Shown here in pieces: positions 32,009-41,529 of a DNA stretch of 64,000 nucleotides (position 1 is the stretch's first letter; every line of letters starts with the position of its first letter). A program made the position numbers and the translations under genes. The notes beneath the pieces are model-generated. The model searched no databases. It was not told the DNA's origin and saw only the letters and a program-made list of their open reading frames with translations. The stretch lies in the NCBI GenBank assembly GCA_977006965.1, contig OZ345365.1, positions 2,728,001-2,792,000 on the forward strand, in the 5' to 3' direction. The DNA is from Phymatolithon calcareum (taxonomy: Eukaryota; Rhodophyta; Florideophyceae; Hapalidiales).

Positions 32009-32027
32009 GCGCTGTGCTCCCCCAGCG
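32009..32027 (-). repeat. CACTG-type right terminal inverted repeat
   Basis: The reverse complement reads CGCTGGGGGAGCACAGCGC, one mismatch from the left end (second base). Flanking AGTTGC does not match the left flank AAACAG as a target duplication. Confidence 0.65.
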
Positions 32028-32464
32028 AGTTGCAATCTTCGGAAAATCAGGGGCATAGTAGTTATAAAATGAGTTGTGATAATTAGCGGACAAAAGTGCT
32101 TTAAATAGTGTAGGTAGGAACTGGAGACAAGAGATACTGAAACGCGATTGTACCTAATCGCAGTTGTCTCATAAATAATACAGTTATTTATTATTTTGAA
32201 AGATTGCTTTGCACCACTGGGATGATGCATGTTGGTGTACAATTTTCTATCCAGCACTCGCAAAGGTTGTGCACCAGCCTGGCAGTGGCGGAGACATGCG
32301 GCAATGCTTTTGCGTACCTTCGGTATCACTTTGTGGGCCAAGGCAGAGGCTCAGCCACTTCTGCTCTATTATGAACTGATGCACAGGGCAAGCAATACGT
32401 GTACAATCTCGCATCCTTTGAAATTCGCAAGATACGGAACCCACAGTAAATGTGAACGAACGTA

Positions 32465-32634
32465 AGAAGAAGAAAGGTAGATTTTTATTTAAAAGTTACC
32501 AACGCATCTGCTGACGCTCGGGGCAACTTTCCTAAGGCCAAGAAGTTTTGGCTATCTTCTGTCTTGAAGGGGTTTTCGTTTCTTGTTTGTGTAACACGAT
32601 TCAGTGGACTACAAAAACCCACCTCTGGTATCTT
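32465..32634 (-). mobile_element. R170 short retroposon with 12-bp target-site duplication
   Basis: A 170-bp insertion runs from AGAAGAAGAAAGGTAG to ACCCACCTCTGGTATCTT. It is flanked by TGAACGAACGTA on both sides (32453-32464 and 32635-32646). The (AAG)n end reads as a (CTT)n tail on the minus strand. The perfect duplication and defined length show retroposition of a short non-coding element; no tRNA-like promoter boxes were evident. Confidence 0.9.
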
Positions 32635-33028
32635 TGAACGAACGTACGAACAAACGAAAGTTTACACATCATGATGACCGACCAGGTGAGCATGCGTTTG
32701 CGAACACCCACCCACTCGCGTTCCCCGAGCTTTGACAGCCCTCCCTGAATTCATTAAAAATCAGACCGCGCTATCCCAGGCCTGTGAAACCACCAACTGC
32801 TCACTTCAACAAAACATCTCCATCCGGCCTCTCTCACCAGAATGCGCAAATGCTCCCCCTTCCCCTGCCTTGCACCACTATCCGTTACACCGCGCGACTG
32901 TCAGCGCGCAATGCGGCCCTGCGCCTCCCGGGCCCTTCCCGTAGTTGAATTCCCTCTGCAAACCGTATTAACAATCCGCCCGCCCGCAGGTGTGTTTCCC
33001 TCCCTACGCACCGCCGTCGCCAGGTAGA

Positions 33029-34081
33029 ATGACGGACCCACACTCCATCGAAGCGCTACGCGCCGCGTGTCTCGCGAGTAAATGGCCACTCGTGCGCACC
33101 CTCGCGGCCGCCCTCTCTGCCGCGGCGCTGAACGCGCCTCTCACCCCCGACGGCTGGCGCGCGCTGCACTTCACCGCTGCAGCCGGCGCCACGGCGGCCG
33201 TGGAGGCGCTCCTCGCTGCCGGGGCCGACGTGCAGGTGTCTGCCACGCACGGTTCCACCCCGCTGCACCTCGCCGCGTGGGAGGGGATAGAGACTACCGC
33301 ACTCGCCCTTCTCGCTGGCGGGGCAGACGCATCCTCTGTGACGGCTGCGCGCCGCAGGCCGCTGCACTTTGCGGCGCGGCGCGGGCATGCAGAGCTATTC
33401 CCCGCGCTGCTGGCCGCCGGCGCGCCCGTCGACGCGCAGGAGAGGGACGGATGCTCCGCGCTGCACTTTGCGGCGAGGGGCGGGCACAAGGAAGCCGTGA
33501 AGATGTTGCTGGACAGCGGGGCGGACGCGGCAGTGCGGGATGCGGAGGGGAGGACGCCGAGACAGTGCGCTCAGGAGGCGGAGCAGGCGTGGGTTGTCCC
33601 CGACATGAGGGAGAAGGAGGGACGGAGGGGCATTCTGCCCCGCTCCGTAAAGAGGCTTGCGGAGATTGCTGGTGGGATTGCGGAGCATGCGAGGGGGGCT
33701 GTGCGCCCGAGGAAGGGGAGGATGGGTAATGTGGCGGAGATGACGACGATGGAGGTTGCGGGTGTTATGAAGGAGTATGTTGGGGAGAGGTGGGCGAAGG
33801 AGGTGGAGATGGGTGTTGTCACGTGCGCACTGTCGGGAGGTGCGGTGGTAGCGCATGGGGCGACGGCGGAGGAGATTTCGGGGGCTGTTGCTGGTGGTGG
33901 GGGGATTGAGGATGAGGGGGTGATTGGAGCGATTGTAAGGTTTGTGGTGGATGCGCGGGCGGCAGGGGGGGCTTCGCGGGTGAAGGGCGGTGTTTCCAGG
34001 GGTGAAATGTATGCGGTTGTGGGGGCTGGTGTGCTTTTGAGCATTCTCATTCCGATTGTGCCTTCGCGGTCCGATGTTTAA
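33029..34081 (+). CDS. Ankyrin-repeat protein with C-terminal membrane anchor
   Basis: ATG 33029 gives 350 aa (MTDPHSIEALRAACLASKWP); an upstream non-ATG extension is unlikely. About five ankyrin repeats span residues 42-190: GWRALHFTAAAGATAAVEAL, GSTPLHLAAWEGIETTALAL, RRPLHFAARRGHAELFPALL, GCSALHFAARGGHKEAVKML and a weaker last one. The basic middle and a conserved-looking helical region follow. Residues 328-344 (YAVVGAGVLLSILIPIV) form a single hydrophobic segment at the very end, as in tail-anchored proteins facing the cytosol. The gene is visibly richer in G+C than its surroundings. A truncated copy lies at 39916-40672. Such proteins tether interaction partners at a membrane; the target is unknown. 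Confidence 0.88.
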   Translation: MTDPHSIEALRAACLASKWPLVRTLAAALSAAALNAPLTPDGWRALHFTAAAGATAAVEALLAAGADVQVSATHGSTPLHLAAWEGIETTALALLAGGADASSVTAARRRPLHFAARRGHAELFPALLAAGAPVDAQERDGCSALHFAARGGHKEAVKMLLDSGADAAVRDAEGRTPRQCAQEAEQAWVVPDMREKEGRRGILPRSVKRLAEIAGGIAEHARGAVRPRKGRMGNVAEMTTMEVAGVMKEYVGERWAKEVEMGVVTCALSGGAVVAHGATAEEISGAVAGGGGIEDEGVIGAIVRFVVDARAAGGASRVKGGVSRGEMYAVVGAGVLLSILIPIVPSRSDV

Positions 34082-34319
34082 GTTTACTGCGTGGATGGGA
34101 AGATTTTTGGTGGAGTGTGGAGATGTCATGGTTTAGAGGCGCTCGTGTCATATGTGGAGTGCTGCACTTTTTCTAAAGAGGGTGTCTGTCGGATGGAAGT
34201 GGAGATGTTTTTGACGTTTCGTTTCGTTTGTTGGCTTTTGTGCAACATTATTTGTAAAAGTATACTAATTTTATCGTAAATGTATTGTTTTACTCGAATG
34301 AACACACGGACCTTTCCCA

Positions 34320-34480
34320 CAGTCGAAGGTTATACTACCACCGCACCTGCTCTTCAACTCAAAAAGGAGCAGGACATTTGCCATGAAGAGGACATACGGA
34401 ATGTTTCCACCATCAACTACTTCTGTCCTCATCGAGCAGACTGGCCAATGTGCGAATAGTGCTATCGAAGAATGCTAGGA
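34320..34480 (+). mobile_element. LINE 3'-end fragment downstream of the ankyrin gene
   Basis: It contains CTTCAACTCAAAAAGGAGCA and GGAATGTTTCCACCATCAAC, matching 980-1110 and, as part of a duplicated flank, 40905-41067. Its presence in both ankyrin copies shows the insertion predates that duplication. Confidence 0.55.
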
Positions 34481-34618
34481 AAATTCATCGCAGATAGATA
34501 TTGCGTGCTTTCTTTTCAAATATAGCAACAATTGTGTCAGCTTTCAGAATTTTGTTGATACTCATTCGTAGTGTAAATCGATCTTACTGAAATGCGATAA
34601 GCAACAACTCTCTCATCG

Positions 34619-36349
34619 TTATATCACCACATCCCTTGTGGTTGTATTGCCAGGTTCGACGTCATCATAAGATATATTGAGTTCAACCAGCTCTCCTGTC
34701 TTAGTTATGCTTACGGTCGGTGGATTGCGAATCGATTTGACAGAGTTGAACCTAGTATGCCGCTGCATTACAGCGCGGCGGTACAGAAAAGCCACGTCTG
34801 GCAACAGCTGGGGCTTCACCTTCATGGTGTATAATAGATAGCTCAACCCTAAGAAGAATAACAAAACCCAGAGTATTAAGACCCATGTGATCATTGTTGC
34901 CCTTTCCTCCACCCGGATTACTTCGGTGTATACAGAATGCGACAGGCCAACTTGTGTCGACTTCGGCATACCCTTTTCGAAATGCTTCAAAATTTTCTTT
35001 GCCTGCTCGCTGGGCCAGTGCAAGCCGTGCACTCTCCATGACATTATAGCTGACAAAAACGCTGCTCTTGCCAGATCCGCCAATCTTATACCTTGATCTC
35101 TGAATGATGCTGTCCATTCCATATCATAATGATGATTTTCAATTGTAATTCCCATCAAATGGATTGTACCGTCAGATTGGTTTCGCGCGCAGAACATCAA
35201 GTTAGTTCGCTCGTAGCAAACCATACTAGAATTTCGAGTCTCCCGAAACAGCAACAGATCCTTCTGAAACAATCTAATGCACATTTCAGATGTGTTCAAA
35301 CGAAACAACGTTCTCCAGGACTCGTCATGCACGATGAGCCTTGGGTTTCGTGGTATCCTCCATGTTTTGGGCTCTATTTGTGGTTCTTGTTTGCAAATAT
35401 GCCCTATTGCACTTGCAGCATACTTGAATTTCACACTGAAGCCACGATGGTTGTTCCGGTCTCTGATTTCCCAAAAGTCGGCCCTTGTAAGAGCGCGCGT
35501 CACTGAGGCCCAAGCATCTCTGTGCGTCTCATTGACACCTTCTACTGTAAATGCGTCGTTTGATAGTAGCACTCTCGTGTCCGCGTCTCGTAAACCGAGC
35601 AAGACATCTTGGAAGTGTATTAGATTACCAATCACCGCCACCACACTGATGTTTTCGCTTTTTCCGTGGCAAACTAGACTGCTTGCATTCGAAATGCAAA
35701 CTTTCTCGTCGTCCATAGCAGCAAAAAACGGAAATCTGAACCCTTCGCGTCGTACTTCGAAAAGTAGATGAGTTCCATTATCATAAATTCCAGGCCAAAG
35801 TCCCGTGCTTATATCAGAGACAGACGCAATTTCATTTGCTCCTTCGAGCCAAGTGCCTGGCGAAGGAAGAGAAAGAAACCCTTGACCTTTACGTACGACG
35901 ATATCTTCGGACAAATTATGAATTGCCATTCTCGATGCTTTAGACATGCATCCCGCATCAGGCCACGCTCCTACCAGATTGGTGTCATAGAATTTAGGCT
36001 TTCCTTGCATGCTTGTATTCGTGGATACAGGAGCTAGCCAGATGCGAGTTCTAGCCACTTGTTGAGACCCACTGGCATACTCCGTGTATAGGCTTAATCC
36101 GACGAACAAAAGTGCCACCAGGATGCTTGAGACCTTGGAGCGGTAGTTGAGCTCGTCCACTTCTTGATGAAGCCCCCAGTGTCCAAGATTGGATGACCGG
36201 ATGCGAGCTGGCTTTGAGCTTAGCAATCGATGCGCAACTCTCAGTTGATGCAGTTTGTGAAGAGCCCTTTCGAGTATAGGGACGCACAAGATCGACACAG
36301 CGACGAATCGCAACGCATTCCATTGATTCGTAGTAAATGGTAAAATCAT
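34619..36349 (-). CDS. Two-pass membrane glycoprotein of unknown function
   Basis: This 576-aa protein starts at ATG 36349. Residues 12-30 are hydrophobic (possible signal anchor), 73-93 (VSSILVALLFVGLSLYTEYA) is a clear membrane segment, and 486-507 (MITWVLILWVLLFFLGLSYL) is a second. Between them is a ~390-residue region with many N-glycosylation sequons (NTS, NLS, NGT, NAS, NIS, NET, NSS, NQS) and several cysteines, so it should face the lumen or cell exterior, with both tails cytosolic. No known receptor, channel or enzyme domain is recognised. A broken paralogue at 43646-44983 keeps the C-terminal half. It may belong to an expanded lineage-specific family. Confidence 0.85.
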   Translation of the reverse strand: MILPFTTNQWNALRFVAVSILCVPILERALHKLHQLRVAHRLLSSKPARIRSSNLGHWGLHQEVDELNYRSKVSSILVALLFVGLSLYTEYASGSQQVARTRIWLAPVSTNTSMQGKPKFYDTNLVGAWPDAGCMSKASRMAIHNLSEDIVVRKGQGFLSLPSPGTWLEGANEIASVSDISTGLWPGIYDNGTHLLFEVRREGFRFPFFAAMDDEKVCISNASSLVCHGKSENISVVAVIGNLIHFQDVLLGLRDADTRVLLSNDAFTVEGVNETHRDAWASVTRALTRADFWEIRDRNNHRGFSVKFKYAASAIGHICKQEPQIEPKTWRIPRNPRLIVHDESWRTLFRLNTSEMCIRLFQKDLLLFRETRNSSMVCYERTNLMFCARNQSDGTIHLMGITIENHHYDMEWTASFRDQGIRLADLARAAFLSAIMSWRVHGLHWPSEQAKKILKHFEKGMPKSTQVGLSHSVYTEVIRVEERATMITWVLILWVLLFFLGLSYLLYTMKVKPQLLPDVAFLYRRAVMQRHTRFNSVKSIRNPPTVSITKTGELVELNISYDDVEPGNTTTRDVVI

Positions 36350-36745
36350 TTTGAGCTCTTTATCAGCAAGGAAAACGACGTTGACGAGTTTGGTGGTTGT
36401 GTGAGTTTTGCAATGGTGCGTCCGTAGGACTTCGGTTCAGTGAGAGTTCGATTGCTACAGTATATGTGCCAGTCAAGTAAGTGCAGAAAATTGTTCACCT
36501 AGCAGTGAGTGGGTAGGATCAACGAATAACTAGAAACGATAATTTTTGTTAATTATTTATAAACGATGTCTCCGGACCATAGTAGTGTAGAGCCTTGTTG
36601 TAGATCCACGAAGTCATCACTTTCTCTTGATATAATCTGGTCGTACAAGATATGGCATAAAGTGTCGTCTCCGGTATAGTATATTCAATTGTTTCTCATT
36701 TTCTGATCAGAGAAGAGGCGCAGATATTCTAAAGAGGACACTACG
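36350..36745. promoter_or_regulatory. Upstream region of the glycoprotein gene
   Basis: This is non-coding by inspection. As the 5' flank of the minus-strand gene it should hold its promoter, but no clear TATA or CCAAT element stands out. Confidence 0.35.
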
Positions 36746-36893
36746 GCGGACGAGACAGGGCAGTATTGTTGCTATATAGGCATAGCAGATCTAAAAGTCA
36801 AATCACTATCTCATTGGAACTAATTTCACAGGCCTCTACTGTACTCAACTATTGAATAGTCTGTGCTGCAAAAAAATCTCTACGCGTGCATCT
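36746..36893 (+). repeat. Dispersed ~148-bp repeat, copy 1
   Basis: It shares ACGGCGGACGAGACAGGGCA, GCATAGCAGATCTAA and CTCAACTATTGAATAGTCTG with 50974-51118 in the same orientation, at high similarity. It is non-coding and its ends are undefined. It borders copy B of the duplicated block. Confidence 0.75.
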
Positions 36894-36929
36894 CGAGAGT
36901 AAGTCCCAAAGAGATGCACGGCAAGGACG

Positions 36930-38650
36930 ACCCAGGAACTGCACTGCCGAAGAACTCTATTGTCATAGACAAACGCCTACAAAATGTGGGTGTGTGGGTG
37001 GGCAACAAAAAAGCGCACCGCCAGCCAGCTCGAAAATTCACCACTGAATCTCCTTTAATGAACCTTGTCGTTCTGCGCGTCGCGCCATGACCCGCAAAGC
37101 TGTGGACACGAAGCAGCTGCTTGCACAGATCACCGCCGTACGCGCCACTGTCTCCGATCAGGGGCGCCCTAGAATACTGTATATGAATTGCCATCAGCTG
37201 CACGATCCTTTTCACCTCCGCCCCTGCGGCAATACGAACACGCACCCATGAGAACGTGTCTGTACGCATTTGAGACGTATGCGGAGATAAAAAAGGTTTC
37301 CTGAGACGGGATTTGTTTCAGCTGCCGCGATTCGAAAGCTGTGCCCTGCCGCTCGCCGTGCGCAAGCCCTGCATCGTCGCGCACGGTTTCGCCCCTTTGC
37401 GGCGTCAACGCGCGACTGTACCCGCTGCCCGCTCGCGCGCGCAGTCACATAGTCCTTTGACGTGCGGCCGTTCGCCGTGCGGCGTCACCCGCCGGCAGGA
37501 AGCGTCGAGCACATCCGTACGACGCACGGCACGGCCGTGACCATCTCAGGCCGCCTCTCGGTGCCGTCGGTTGTGGCCTTGGGCTGTTTCGAGCGGCTTT
37601 GGTCGCGCCGGACGACGTCGCGCGTGCTCGCTTCTCAGATTCCAACAGTCGTAGTGGCCGGCGTGCGCGGTGAATGCACGCATAATCAGCGGTGTTTGTC
37701 TTGCGGAGCCGTGTGCAGTTATCGGCAGTATGCGCGCGGTGTGTGATGGACAGGCTGTGGCAAGTTTGAGGCAGGCAGATCTAAGGGTACTGTCGAACGT
37801 TCTGACGTCGCTTGCTGTTCAAACGGTTTATGGAAGACAGAAAAATGTCTCCAGTGGCTCTCAAAAAGCACTAAATCTTGAGGAAATATTGCCTTTGAAT
37901 GAGGACGTACTCGGCTTTCGTTTCGAGAATGGCAACGAGAGATAGCAGATTTTTTCGAAAACATTCTGCGTGAGGCTGGGCATTTTCCGTGTAATATTTT
38001 CTGGGTGCATAGTTGCGTGTTCGCAAGACTTTCCACGTCGTCCTCTCTCTCATCCTGAAAATTTTGAAGTTATCAGCTGTAGCTATCGCATTGGTTGAGA
38101 ATACTGACATGAAAATCGCAGTGCTTGTGTACATCGCACATGCAATTGTTCCAAACTAACTCCTGATCTAATCAAAGATCTGGAAGTGGGCAAGAATTGA
38201 ATTACGTTTCCCGAAGAGCACACGGATTTCGCCGTTTAGTTGTGTGCCGCAGTACTCACGGGAAGCCGTTACGCGAGTACCCAGAATGGATGCAGCTCAT
38301 GAACATCTTAGAGGTGCCCAAGATGTGAGGTACCTTAGTGTAGCTCGAATATCATGCAATAAACAAACAAACAAAAGTCGTACAATCTGCCTAGTTGCAT
38401 GCACTGGGCTCCAAACTTGCTGCGCTTTAGCTCATGGGGCGTTCTCCAGAGAGCTGGGGTTAAGGGCGATAATTGTAGTACCCCACTGTTCACGGGATTT
38501 CGGTTGTTTAGAGGACGCAAGAATGCAGGAAGTAACTCCAGGAAACTAGGGTTGATGAAAGTGGGCGCTTAAGCAGTGTGAGTAGTTTAGCGCGTTCGTA
38601 ATTTCAGCCAACAGCCTTGACAGCCCTGTATAGCATACTGCAATATTTCA
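36930..38650. repeat. Duplicated GC-rich block, copy B
   Basis: This is the counterpart of 1885-3470. Landmarks include GACAAACGCCTACAAAATGT, GATCAGGGGCGCCCTA and GGTACTGTCGAACGTTCTGA. It is again next to a Sel1 gene copy on the minus strand. Around 38.33-38.37 kb an insertion ends ATGCAATAAACAAACAAAC, resembling a retroposon 3' end that copy A lacks. Confidence 0.8.
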
Positions 38651-38669
38651 AAACTCATGGACCTTACCA

Positions 38670-39915
38670 TCAAGCTCTTGAAAGCTCTATACTGAGAAGT
38701 ATGTCTGCTTTGTCAGCTGCATAACCCGAACTTGATCCGCCAGCACCGCGTCTCACAAGCAATGCCAGGCTCATCATTACATTCACATCTGCGGACTCAT
38801 CAATGGCACGAGAATACAGTTCTGCAGCACGAATCATATCTGCTTGTACGGCTTCTCCGCCTTGCTCGAGTATGTGTCCAAGCTTCAAAATAGCAGCTAC
38901 GTTTCCCTTCTCGACAGCACGTGAGTAGAGATGCGAGGCACGGGATAGATCTATCGGAACTCCATCGCGCCATATTGGAGCAAACTCCCCAATCGGGTCA
39001 TTGCACCAACATAATCTCCATCTTCCTCACGGCCCGATTATAGAGCTCTACCGCACGTGCCGGATTTGTCTGTATTCCTTCATCTCCTTTTTGCAACATA
39101 GCTGCAAAGGTGATCATCGTCGTCACGTGTGCGTCTTCATCAATTGCGCGTGTAAATAACTCAGAAGCATGAAAGGGATCTGGGGCAACACCCTCTGCGC
39201 CATATTGAAGCAAGGGCCCCAAGTTATTCATAGCCAAATAGTCCTTGCCTTCCACGATGGCACGATTGTATAGCTCCACCGCTCGATCCGGGTCTGTCGG
39301 TACTCCTTCAGCTCCCTTTTCTAGCAAGTATGCCAGGTTGGCCACTGGAGCCACGTTTGCTCCCTCATCAATTGCTCGTTCATATAGCTTATGAGCACGA
39401 ATCGAATCTGGTCGAATACCCTCTGCACCGCGTTCTAGAAGAAGGCAAAGTTGCTCATGACTTCAACATTATCACCTTCCTCGACAGCAGATTGTACAGC
39501 TCCAAAGCATGATTGGGATCTTTTATCTCCAAAACTCAGCAAATCTTCCTTGGTACCCATGGTAACTACGTCAGCTCCATTATCCACTGCCCATCTGTAT
39601 AGCTCAAGAAGAAGAAAGGTAGATTTTTATTTAAAAGTTACCAACGCTTCTGCTGACGCTTGGGGCAGCTTTCATAGTGCCAAGAGGATTTGACTGGATT
39701 CTGTCTATGGAAGAGTTTCTTTTCCTATTGGTGTAACACGATTCAGGGGGGTACAAAAACCCACCTCTGTTCTCCTTGTATTGCTCACGAGCAGCACCAC
39801 GATCGGCCGGAATATTGGCCACACCATATTGGAGCATGCGCCCAAGGTTGTACATGGCAGGAGCATATCCACCTACTTCGATAGCCCCATTATACAGCTC
39901 TACCGCACGAGCCGC
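38670..39915 (-). pseudogene. Broken second copy of the Sel1-repeat gene
   Basis: Repeats are readable in several frames: ARAVELYNGAIEVGGYAPAM, then, past a retroposon, SNFAFFLERGAEGIRPDSIR, AHKLYERAIDEGANVAPVAN, AVELYNRAIVEGKDYLAMNN and a C-terminal DMIRAAELYSRAIDESADVN. Frameshifts occur near 38.98 and 39.45 kb, and an R170 copy sits at 39607-39776. It carries repeats upstream of those matching the intact copy, so it preserves an older, longer N-terminus. Its 5' end is fused head-to-head to an ankyrin fragment at about 39.916 kb. Confidence 0.85.
39607..39776 (-). mobile_element. R170 retroposon inserted in the Sel1 pseudogene
   Basis: The 170-bp insert has the same length and ends as the copy at 32465-32634. 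It is flanked by TGTATAGCTCA (39596-39606) and TGTATTGCTCA (39777-39787), an 11-bp target duplication with one mismatch. This confirms the element boundaries independently. Confidence 0.88.
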
Positions 39916-40672
39916 GGGCATGCAGAGCTATTCCCCGCGCTGCTCAGCGCTGGCGCGCCCGTCGACGCAAACGAGAGGGACGGATGCTCCGCGCTGCACT
40001 TTGCGGCGAGGGGCAGGCACAAGGACGCCGTGAAGATGTTGCTGGATAGCGGCGCGGATGCGGCGGTGCGGGACGTGGAGGGAAGGACACCGGGACAGTG
40101 CGCTCAGGATTACTGAGGGCGTATAATAAATTCCAAATTCAAAAAAAGTGTGCTCAGGAGGCGGAGCAGGCGTGGGTTGCCCCTGATATGAGGGAGAAGG
40201 AGGGACGGAGGGGCATTCTGCCGCGCTCCATGAGGAGGATTAAGGAGATTTCTGGGTGGATTGCGGAGCGGGCGAGGGGGGCTGTGCGAAGGAGGAAGGG
40301 GAGGGGGATGTGTGATGTGTGATGTGGCGGGGATGACGCCGGTGGAGGTTGCGGGTGTTATGAAGGAGTATGTTGGGGAGAGGTGGGCGAAGGAGGTGGA
40401 GATGGGTATTGCCACGTGCGCACTGTCGGGAGGTGCGGTGGTAGCGCATGGGGCGACGGCGGAGGAGATTGCGGGGACTGTTGCTGCTGGCGGGGGGATT
40501 GAGGATGAGGGGGTGATTGGAGCGATTGTGAAGTTTGTGGTGGATGCACGGGCGGTAGGGGGGCTTCGCGGGTGAAGGGCGGTGTTTCCAGGGGTGAGAT
40601 GTATGCGGTTGTGGGGGCTGGTGTGCTTTTGAGCATTCTCATTCCGATTGTGCGTTCGCGGTCCGGTGTTTA
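39916..40672 (+). pseudogene. Truncated second copy of the ankyrin/tail-anchor gene
   Basis: It begins abruptly at GCGGGCATGCAGAGCTATTC, matching the third ankyrin repeat of the gene at 33029. It continues through GCSALHFAARGRHKDAVKML and the C-terminal region to the same hydrophobic end. The first half, including the start codon, is missing. A 38-bp LINE-tail insertion (40110-40147), a frame shift near 40.31 kb (GATGTGTGATGTG duplication) and another near 40.56 kb disrupt it. The 3' flank stays collinear with the intact locus to about 41067. Confidence 0.88.
40110..40147 (+). mobile_element. Minimal 38-bp LINE 3'-end insertion with target duplication
   Basis: The insert TTACTGAGGGCG...AATTCAAAAAAA equals the extreme 3' end of the LINE at 10.4 kb and of the fragment ending at 45296. 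It is bounded by GTGCGCTCAGGA (40098-40109) and GTGTGCTCAGGA (40148-40159), where the intact ankyrin gene has a single GTGCGCTCAGGA. It is a severely 5'-truncated target-primed insertion. Confidence 0.9.
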
Positions 40673-40904
40673 AGGTTACTGCGTGGAGGGGAAGAGTTTG
40701 GGGGGAGTGTGGAGATGTCATGGTTTAGAGGCGCTCGTGTCAAATGTGGAGTGCTGCACTTTTTCTAAAGAGGGTGTCTGTCGGATGGAAGTGGAGACGT
40801 TTTTGACGTTTCGTTTCGTTTGTTGGCTTTCGTGCAACATTATTTGTAAAAGTATACTAATTTTATCGTAAATTTATTGTTTTGCTTGCATGAACACACC
40901 GACA

Positions 40905-41067
40905 TTTCCCACAGTCGAATGTTATACTACCACCGCACCTGCTCTTCAACTCAAAAAGGAGCAGGACACTTTCCATTAAGAGGACATGCGGAATGTTTCC
41001 ACCATCGACTACTTCTGTCCTCCTCGAGAAGACTGGCCAATGTGCGAATAGTGCTATCGAAGAATGC
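40905..41067 (+). mobile_element. LINE 3'-end fragment, duplicated flank copy
   Basis: It is collinear with 34320-34480 downstream of the other ankyrin copy. Collinearity breaks at GAATGCTAGGA (about 41062-41072), where roughly 2.45 kb of unrelated DNA begins. Similarity to the intact locus resumes near 43525. Confidence 0.55.
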
Positions 41068-41076
41068 TAGGAAGCC

Positions 41077-41144
41077 CGGCAGCATTTTGGCCCGAAAATT
41101 ATTTGTTTTATTTGGGCCAAAATGCTGCCGTGCTCCCCCAGTGC
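41077..41144. repeat. Hairpin joined to a CACTG-type terminus
   Basis: Perfect 17-bp arms CGGCAGCATTTTGGCCC lie at 41077-41093 and 41114-41130. They are followed directly by TGCTCCCCCAGTGC, the inverse of the CACTGGGGGAGCA terminus of the 11-kb element. It is a likely end fragment of a related transposon or MITE. A second, weaker version lies at 45955-46027. Confidence 0.8.
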
Positions 41145-41198
41145 GTGGTAGCTCCGTTACTCTGTTAAAGCCCGCAAAAACCGGGCTCGTTGCAATCG

Positions 41199-41370
41199 TC
41201 GTAGCCCTAGCTGCAAAAACCGTCCTCCAGAGAAGGTGGAGGGAAAAGCTTAGAGTCGACTTGTCCTGTTCGTAGGAATCTCAGCGTCGCCGTTCTATTT
41301 TGTCTTGGTCTATTCCATGTCGTCATAAAAGACGATTGTGAGGAATAGTACTGCTTATGCAATATTGCTC
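41199..41370 (-). mobile_element. LINE 3'-end fragment (inverted)
   Basis: Shared with 10.5-10.65 kb: GTAGCCCTAGCTGCA, GGAGGGAAAAGCTTAG and CTATTCCATGTCGTC. The latter encodes the terminal DDME and stop on the minus strand. It is degraded on both sides. Confidence 0.75.
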
Positions 41371-41399
41371 TTACTAAAAACTCACACTTCTGAAAACTG

Positions 41400-41520
41400 T
41401 TCTTTAGACAGAATCAAACCAAAATTTCTTGCTACTTGGAAAGCTGCCCCAAGCGTCAGCAGATGCATTGGTAACTTTTAAGTAAAAATATATCATTCTT
41501 TTTCTTCTTCTTTTTCAAAG
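41400..41520 (-). mobile_element. R170 retroposon fragment
   Basis: Read on the minus strand it shows the CTT-rich tail (TTTTTCTTCTTCTTTTTC), TGGTAACTTTTAAGTAAAAA and GCTGCCCCAAGCGTCAGCAG. The far ~50 bp of the element are lost. Confidence 0.75.
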
Positions 41521-41529
41521 CAGCTTTTG

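Larger units (their letters stand above)
20848..32027. mobile_element. Candidate 11.2-kb CACTA-like transposon with CACTG ends
   Basis: Terminal inverted repeats CACTGGGGGAGCACAGCGC (20848-20866) and its inverse (32009-32027) agree at 18 of 19 positions. They enclose a subterminal repeat zone, a 691-aa protein, a divergently placed minus-strand gene, a tnp2-like transposase split over several frames and two small minus-strand ORFs. CACTA/EnSpm elements start CACTA or CACTG, have subterminal repeats and carry tnp2-type transposases, so structure and content agree. A clean 3-bp target duplication is not visible, and the large distance means the end pairing is an inference. Confidence 0.6.

Noticed and set aside
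33395-34129. 244-codon minus-strand ORF opposite the ankyrin gene (and similar ORFs at 33571-34050 and 40110-40721)
   Set aside because: They are antisense shadows created by the high GC content of the ankyrin gene; composition is Pro/His/Arg-rich with no motif.
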